From contig JAJVDF010000205.1 of the NCBI GenBank assembly GCA_022410635.1, positions 1,394,394 through 1,458,393 of the forward strand: 64,000 nucleotides of DNA, in the 5' to 3' direction. The stretch comes from Tretioscincus oriximinensis. Its lineage: Eukaryota > Chordata > Lepidosauria > Squamata > Gymnophthalmidae. The notes beneath the pieces were generated by a model, which had not been told where the DNA came from, did no database searches, and worked only from the letters and a program-made list of their open reading frames with translations. A program made the position numbers and the translations under genes. Shown here piece by piece: positions 56,571 to 64,000 of the stretch (its first letter is position 1; each line of letters begins with the position of its first letter).

Positions 56571-59500
56571 TACTCCCCCTCTATTTCTAAAGGAAGAAGG
56601 CATAATTTCCCCAACTGATTTCATCAGTAAGATTTTTATTCATAAAATTAAGATGTTTTATTGCCATTCAAGGCCATGATCTGTATGATCCCTGTTTATA
56701 AATGTTCCTGTCCCTTTGTTTATCTAGAAATAACTAGCTTTCCACTACCTCTGTGGAAAGAGAATTAAAGGAGCATTTCATTCTCTATGACAACGATTGA
56801 CTTGAATTCTGCTACCAAAAGGTGTTGTAAGTCTGTTTTTTTATTTCTGGGCAATGAATATTATGAAAGAAAACTTGTTCCTGTTCTGGTCACCAGCTAT
56901 GAATAGTTGAGTGAAAGTGAGCCTGGAGCCTCCNCTAAGGGCCAACACTTCTTCCATTTGAACTTGCATCATTCCAGTGTAACATTCAGGCAAGTAGTCT
57001 TGTCTNAACTCATTGGGAAGGGCTTTCATTCTGCACTGGAAAGAAATGGAGCACCTCATTCCATGTGTGCAACATTTCCCACACCTTGAGTCATGCGTCT
57101 TAACATTTGGATCTAGCATTTCTTACAATTTGCTATGTAATTCTTAAAGCTCTTTCTTTTACTGCATCCTAAATAGTTACATATTCCCATGCAAGATTTA
57201 CTGCTATCAACTGTCCACAAATTCTACTTGATATACTGTCTAAACAGTTATAATGTAAAGGGTAAAAGCATCTTTCTGACTCAATAAATAGAAGGCTAAG
57301 ATGAAGGTGTGAGATCTCTGTTATTTAGGTAACAAGGTTTTCTATCTCTGCCTTGCTAATGTGACACAAATCAGTGCAAACAAGGTATTTGGCACTGAAT
57401 TGGATACATGAGTTGCCAGGGAATGGCCCTTGGTTCATCCAGTCACCTTAGCAGCATCATTCTAGTATTTTTGTAATAGCTTTACCTTTTACCTTTGCCT
57501 TTTACAAGACACTCAACAGGCAAGGAGGTCACTATTCACCATTGAGAAGATATAATGATTTTAGCTCAGTTTTTTGCAAGGAATTGTGATTTATCTTACT
57601 GACTAGTTGTCTGAGTCAAAAGTGGACTTCACCGAGTTATTAGTGCTCTTCATTTCTACTTTATGCAACGAGGAACACTTTGTTCACTGCTGGTGATGTC
57701 AGTAACCAAACCTGTTTTCAGCTTTGCTTTCATAATTCCTTCATGCCTAGATCTACTTGTGGGAGTGCAGTGCTCTTGCTGGGCAACTAAAAGAGTGCAC
57801 CACAACCCAATTCAGTGACACAGCCATGTTCATAAAGTTTCATTAGTAATGCACAAAAGAGGTTGATATTGCTTCCTTCTCTTAATCTGATATATGCTGG
57901 CTTCTTTCACTACTGCAAAGCTGCATCTGCCCTCATTTTTACTAGGAAAAATGTTCAGTTTCATTTCTCCTCCTTTAGCCTTATTGGTAAGGGCTTCCTT
58001 GCCAGGAGTTTGCACTCCTAATGGCATTGCTTTCAAAGTCACTGGTGTTAACAAGACCTTGCATCATTGGAAGGTGGCACTGCTCAGGAGAAATACGTCA
58101 ACAGTAAAAACACTGCTTGTAATTAGAAGTCAGGCATAAAGATATTTGCTTTAAAGGTGTTGTTTTTTATCTTCCCTTTTCATTTACTAACTCAAAGCAA
58201 TGAATAATGTAAAATCCACAAAACCCTGCATTTAAAGTATTAGCAGTTCCAAAACAGCTGCCATATCAAACTTCGGTTCACAGAAATGTAACCACTGACA
58301 TAAACCATCTTTGAAAAAATAGCCAGATCAAGAAGTAACGCTCCAACTATTGCATGCTGTTGCAGTAAAACTGTATTTATAACCACTCTTCCTGTAACAG
58401 AAGACATACAAATTCCATCTTTTATTTCCTCTTTCTGCTTGGGCAATATATTCTAGTAGAGAGAATATACAATAGCAGGGAGATTATACCATTTAGTTGG
58501 TTGCTAATAAGAAACAGTCAAGCCATAAAGTTTGGCTCCAATCAAAGACTAAAGAAGATATGGAATTCTTTCAAGAAGCCATTGAACTACTGACAGAAGG
58601 ACTCTGAAGGCTAGATCATGGAAAGCAAAAGAGAGGGTCAAATAATACTTGGTACATAGTGAGACAAGTGAATTTATCATGAAATAATGAAGGTAGATCT
58701 TTTCTTTACAAGAATGGCCCTGTCAAAGTAAAATGTACATTTTCATATTAAAAATGCNCACCTATATAACAACTGTATCATATAAAAATTGATAGGAATT
58801 TCTTGGTACCAAAGTGCTTTATTTTGTCTGTCTATATGAAGACTACGTTATTGGGTTCATGATGTTCTGGAGAAGATTAACTGTAAGTTGCACATTTTTA
58901 CTCTTATTTGTAAATTGTATTTTTTTTAAGATATATTTTTCTGATTTTTTTAATTATATGTTTGTATATAGCCAGCATTTCTACATGGGCCACAGATGAA
59001 GACTTACAGTCAAAACAAGTCTAGTCTGCAGTTTTCTCCCATTCCTGGACATTTCATTTTGGAACCATTTCAGAGCACCTGTTTGCATGCTCGAGATACT
59101 TTTTGTTACACTGTTGTATTATATTGTTTTAGAGGGCATTGCATTTAATACAAATTATATAACTTTTAGTTTGTGTTTGTTGTATTTGATTTTGAATATT
59201 TTTGCTCACACATCTACTATAGTTTTTTCCATTCTCTTCTTTGAGAGTTTGGAGGGTTACTTTAGATTTGTAGTTTCACATAAATTTCATAAGTAAAATT
59301 TGTGAACAATTAAACCTACAGTCAGGGTTTTTCCCCCAGATATTTATTTCCACTGTAAAATGTTACTTTTTGTAAAAAAAATAAATNATTTAAATATAGA
59401 AATAGTAATAGCCAAAGGCGTGGATCATTTGTTGTCATTATTCCCCCCAAAAATTTCCAGCAATTCACTAATTTATTTTCTAAGATTAAGACTAAAATTA

Positions 59501-59763
59501 GTTTATCAGATGTTCTAGCTGTCCATGTGGATATGTTGCTGTGTGCCTTATCTTAAATGCTCATTTTCCATGAACTTGTCAACTAAATGATACAAATTCT
59601 GTTTCTTGCATGCCAATTGTCTGGCAAGAACCAACAAGGAGTATAGAGAAGAAAAACTATGATGTGCAGTACCAAAACAGAAGTGGTTCTTTATTAGATT
59701 TGTTATTCTAAGATTACCTTGCATGAGTAATGTTAGCAGTAAAAGTTTATTTAGTATGTGATT

Positions 59764-60211
59764 GTTGGGACAAAATACTCACGAAGCAGAAATACTAGCT
59801 TAGCTCTTACACATTTCACACTAGTCTTCATGCTATTTCATGCAACATGAATTCTGTAAGAATGCAAAAGTGGGACTTCAGTATATAATATTCAGTATCT
59901 CTGATATATTCAGTATTCCTGCCAGGGGATACAGAAAGGTTCACTAAGGTCTAATGAACAGCTGTTACTTGTTTACTTTTTAAAGGGATAAAGGTTAAAA
60001 TGTTAGAATGTTGGGAGAACAGATGGTGAATTGACTCTTTAATTGGGGACATTCTAGAAGGGACAATATTGATTGCTCATTGGTTAGTGTGCCTGGGTCA
60101 CAGTATAAAAAAGGGTAGTGTTTGGGCCAGCTCACTACTCTAGATCCTGGACATGGAACTGAACAATAAATCACTTTCTCAGGACCCTGAATGTAGGTGT
60201 GATCATTTAAC
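59764..60211 (+). mobile_element. Possible second LTR-like unit
   Basis: Starts TGTTGGGAC and ends TTTAACA. It contains an inverted CCAAT (ATTGG, about 60079), TATAAAAAAGG (about 60103) and AATAAA (60165-60170). No target duplication or primer site was recognised. Confidence 0.3.
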
Positions 60212-61389
60212 AGCTTCAATGGGCTTCAAAGCTTTGGCTAAAATANAGCCTTCTAATAAAAATCCATTAAGGGAAAGCTGCACTAATTAATGTGCAAAAA
60301 AACTTTTAGCAAATACAACATATAATGCCTATGACATCAGTCTGCAGTTCTCCTGTCCTATTTTTTATGGCAACCTTACTAAAAACAGCAAATAAACAGC
60401 CTCCTTTCCCCACTTCCAAATACTGTTATTGTTGGTGGTGCATTTATTTTTCCTGGAATCTATCAGGAGACCTTTAACAAAGCAAATAAATAACTACGGT
60501 AAGTACTATGGTTAACTGTTATGCTGCTTTGCTAGGCAAGGCTGCTGGATTTCTCTTTAATATGGGTTTTGCTTTAAAAACACACATTACTTGGTTAGAT
60601 GCTGCACATTGCACTTCTACAATGGACTTGCAATTCTTTTATTTTTCTCTAAGACAAACAGAAAATGCAGTGCTCATTTTCCAGGTACATTCAGATCTAG
60701 TACCAAAATGCTTTCACAATTTAAAATTATTTATATATCATCCTCTGGACTTTTTTTTTTCAATCTTTCTCCTGCCCCCAATTAGCTGTTGGTGTGACAA
60801 TTGATATTAGTTAAAACAAGACACACAGAACCTCTTCAGCATGGAATAACACATCAACAAAGTGAATAGTACTTTTCTTTACCTTGTTTTTCCTTCCATT
60901 TCACCAAAAGTGAGTTTGGTAAGTTACGGAATGGTGAAAGAAAACAGCTGGATCTATTCACTTACTGTGAAAGTAGTATATTAGAATTTAAGTCTCTAAT
61001 AAAAAAGCAACCATAATTTGAATATTACAAGAAAAAGCAGAAGGTTTTGTTATAAATTTAGTGTTTTTTAAATCTGTTCCANTAATCTAAGTAAAAGAAA
61101 TCCTAAAAGTTGCACTTAGATGTCTAAAGTTGAAATAAGGAGGGAAATCAAGTTTGTTTTAGAAGCTTANAAAAACACCAAATGAAGAGATGAAGGAATT
61201 CTGTTACTGAGTAGAAGTAAAATGTACAAAGAACATAGACAATAAAAAGGTGTCCAGCAAAGACTGAAAACCCTAAAACTAGTTTTCAAATTAAACAAAG
61301 AAAGTGGGGGTAGAACTCTGACAGCAGTTAGGGCATTCTTAGTGGTGTCCCCTAGACAATCAAATAATCTCTCCTTGAATTGTGTAAAG

Positions 61390-61590
61390 CATCATCACTT
61401 TATACATTCAGAAAATCGTTGAAGGTGAACCTCTTTAACCTGGCTTTTAAGAAATAGCTTCCCCTGTCNCACTTTCAGGCACTGTTGCTTTAATATGTCT
61501 TCATTGCATTATGTTTTTATTGTTGTTAGCAGCCTAAGATCTCTGGATACATGGCACAATAGAAGAGTATAAAATGAATAAATAAACAAA
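61390..61590 (+). mobile_element. L2-like LINE 3' end, degenerate
   Basis: GGTGAACCTCTTTAACCTGG, then TTTAATATGTCTTCATTGC and a tail of ATGAATAAATAAACAAA, parallels the 38590-39024 element. Confidence 0.6.
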
Positions 61591-63004
61591 ATCACTTATC
61601 CTTGATATAATTCTATCTTTGGATAAAGGAGGATTAATTCCCCCATATTCCAGGTAAAACAATAAATCTCCCAATGTTTATAATCATAGCCTCATATATT
61701 TATACAACATCCCCTAAAATATGCATTTTTCAAGCATTTCACAATTTTTGTTCTGACATAATGGGGAACATTTTTTTATATAGTGCATTAATATAATAAC
61801 AGCATTTAAGCAAATTGTTTCTGTTTTACAAAGCTTTTCTTAAGCAAAAGACTTAATTCAGAATATAAGCAACACAAATATATATATATAAAAAAGATCA
61901 GCGTGCCAGAACTTGGACAGTAATAGCTTATCAGTCCATCACAGGTATTGGAGAATATTTAAATATGATAATAAAAATGACTTGCCATTGATTTTGTTTT
62001 AAATAAAATTGTGCAAGATGATTTTATTATATATCTGTTTCAAGTGTTTTTGCACTGAAAAGCAATCAAGTCATCATCTTCAGGGCCCAATCTGCCACAT
62101 TTACGTTTTCAGAGACAAGAGTGTCTGGCATGTACAGGTTGGACCACTCTGTGGCACTGTGCTCAGATTACTCGCAGCATTAGCACAGAACAGGAAAGTA
62201 CTGTACTCCCTTTAGGACCCAGAAGCAGAGAGCAGAGCTAGCACTCAGGATCAGGCTAATGAGCAGGCCTCTCTTCTGCTTTTCAGCTCCTTCTTATGCT
62301 AAACAAAGTTTAGCTTTTGTCAGCCAGATCTTTACAGACTCAGAAAAGAGTAAGAACTTAACGGCAGTGCTTCCTATTGACAAGAGATGACGGAAACAGA
62401 AGCGCCAGTGAAAACAGAGAATACATGAGATAAGAACAAATTTAGGTGATCACTTTTAATACTGGGATGTGTTTAACATACAAACAGCTGTGAGAGCAAC
62501 TAACTGCTCATTTCTGTGGTCAACGCAATTCCTTTCTAGCTTGGGTGTTGCATGTGAACGTTCTGCAGGGCTTTTGCCAATCTGAGAAATGAGAACATAT
62601 TTTGCATAAATCAATTTAAACTAAGATTAATTAAAATATAGTATTTTTCCACTGCTGAGCCAGGATTCATTTTAGACAACAAATGTGAAAGTGAAGGTTA
62701 AGGAGCTAAAAGAAGGAAATGCTGTCGAATAAAAAACACACTGAGTCACAAAAGTAAAATGTTTATCCCTACAATAATTTATATAGATACATTTAGATCT
62801 TATTTTAGTGTTTATTAGTCGTGTTTTGTAAATGGTTTCAAAACTGCATTTGAACAGGAAGCAGCAAATAAACATTTTAAAATAATAAATAAATTACACT
62901 ATTCATCCTGTGTAATAAGCATGTTTAGTACTGGTAAGGGGAAACAAGAAGATATACACTTTAATAAGAACAGACCACAGAATGATACAGGCTGCACGAA
63001 GGGT

Positions 63005-63305
63005 GCAGTCACTAAAAGATGGGGAAAAGGCCAAGTGTGTGTGTGCGTGTGTGTGTGCGTGCGTGTGTGTGCGTGCATGTGTGTGTTACCTATTAGAAAG
63101 AGAAGTAGGTTTGTAATCTGCATTCGAATGACATAAATTACTACCATTAACTGGTGGGGTAGATAGATATAATCCTTTGGGTGAAAATTAACTTTATAAG
63201 CTGCTCCGAGTCCTTTTGGTTGAAAAGGGCAAGGTATAAAAATTGGACTCTTCTTCTTTTTTTCCTCTTCCTCCTCCCCCCCTCCTCCTCCTCCTTCCCC
63301 CTTTA
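63005..63305 (+). mobile_element. tRNA SINE with internal (TG)n expansion
   Basis: GTAATCTGCATTCGAATGAC, AATCCTTTGGGTGAAAATTA and the tail GGACTCTTCTTCTT match the SINE at 33495. The middle is replaced by a TG/CG-rich microsatellite (63036-63087). A CT-rich run follows. Confidence 0.65.
63036..63087. repeat. (TG)n microsatellite with CG interruptions
   Basis: GTGTGTGTGCGTGTG pattern inside a SINE copy. Confidence 0.85.
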
Positions 63306-64000
63306 GTNATTTAGCAGTCCAGGTCAAAACCTGCTCTTTTATTCCATAATTGATGCGTTTATTCAAGAATCTTTCAAAATATTTTAGCAAGTATCCTGAA
63401 AATTCAAAAAGACATCAACTTATCTGGAATTGATGTTAAGCTGAATTTCACTTGACAAACTTATGAGTTCTTATAAAAGGCCATGACACTATATTCTGGT
63501 TATTTTGTGAACTTTTATAACATCTGTAAAAAGCACTTATGAATGCAAAAGAGCTATGAAGCAGCTCTAAAACGTCCAGTGGCATTTTATGGTTTTTCTG
63601 TGGTACTTTTATGGCCCTGGTATTCTTTATGGAAGTTATAAAAGTATAACCAACCAAAAGTATAACCAATCAAGAACTGAACTGGGCCATATCTGAACTG
63701 GTTTAGTCTCTTTACTGAGGATGGCCAGTGATGCTANAGCACAGCTCAGTATAAACCAAGTCTCAGAAAGTAGATTTGTGAAGACTTCTAGCTTCTGAAA
63801 TTCGCATATGTCATCCACATATATTGGTTGATTTCAAGTTAAATGAAATAAGTCTACAGTNAAATGCATTCTTAAAGTATTATTAAAGGGATTACAGCAT
63901 AATGAGCATGCACCAGACTATTTTTTTAAAGCACTGCCAGAAAAAAGCATACTATTACATCAGAAATTGCTTTTTTCTAGGATCCATTTCCTACGGTTGT

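Larger units (their letters stand above)
38480..64000 (-). other. ATXN7: Presumed ATXN7 5' intron, no exon found
   Basis: No coding exon could be recognised on either strand. I looked on the minus strand for the conserved upstream ataxin-7 segments (the zinc-finger exon around FGFCPAHDDFYLVV and the polyglutamine exon) and did not see them. The span holds CR1, L2-like, SINE, LTR-like and fold-back elements, listed separately. Stretches such as 39025-40550, 41400-42480, 48000-49400, 50800-52080, 56600-59760 and 60220-61380 contain nothing else I can name. Confidence 0.6.

Noticed and set aside
38480..64000. Upstream ATXN7 exons (polyglutamine, N-terminal zinc finger)
   Set aside because: Looked for on the minus strand by their conserved residues and not found; most likely beyond the window, though a diverged short exon could be missed.

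Overview
This window is nuclear DNA from a vertebrate, most likely a squamate reptile. The coding exons are small, bounded by GT/AG splice sites, and match two amniote genes. The non-coding part holds many CR1 LINE fragments, L2-like 3' tails, tRNA-derived SINEs of the lizard/gecko kind and fold-back elements. The species assignment is an inference from repeat style, not from a search. Isolated N bases and one 165-base gap (27570-27734) mark a draft assembly.

Left part (about 280-10480, + strand): a complete PSMD6 gene (26S proteasome lid subunit Rpn7). It has a CpG-rich promoter, eight coding exons whose phases all join, a 389-codon reading frame and a polyadenylation signal. Middle (10.5-12.4 kb): a short tail-to-tail intergenic stretch. 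Right part (12.4-64 kb, - strand): the 3' part of ATXN7 (ataxin-7, SAGA deubiquitinase module). It has a long 3' UTR, a six-codon terminal coding segment and seven further coding exons out to 38479. The ATXN7 start, the polyglutamine region and the N-terminal zinc finger were not found, so they should lie beyond 64000. About 25 kb (38480-64000) then reads as ATXN7 intron filled with repeats. The convergent PSMD6/ATXN7 pair matches the human 3p14 order, which supports both calls.

The genes do not form a pathway together; one serves protein degradation and the other chromatin deubiquitination. The least expected signals are in the repeats. A fold-back family shows one shared intact end, truncation at the other end and long target-site duplications, which suggests retrotransposition rather than a cut-and-paste MITE. 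There are also several other hairpin-forming elements, two LTR-like units, and a cluster of CRE, ETS and YY1-like motifs inside the ATXN7 intron. I found no convincing new gene system, CRISPR array or prokaryotic feature.
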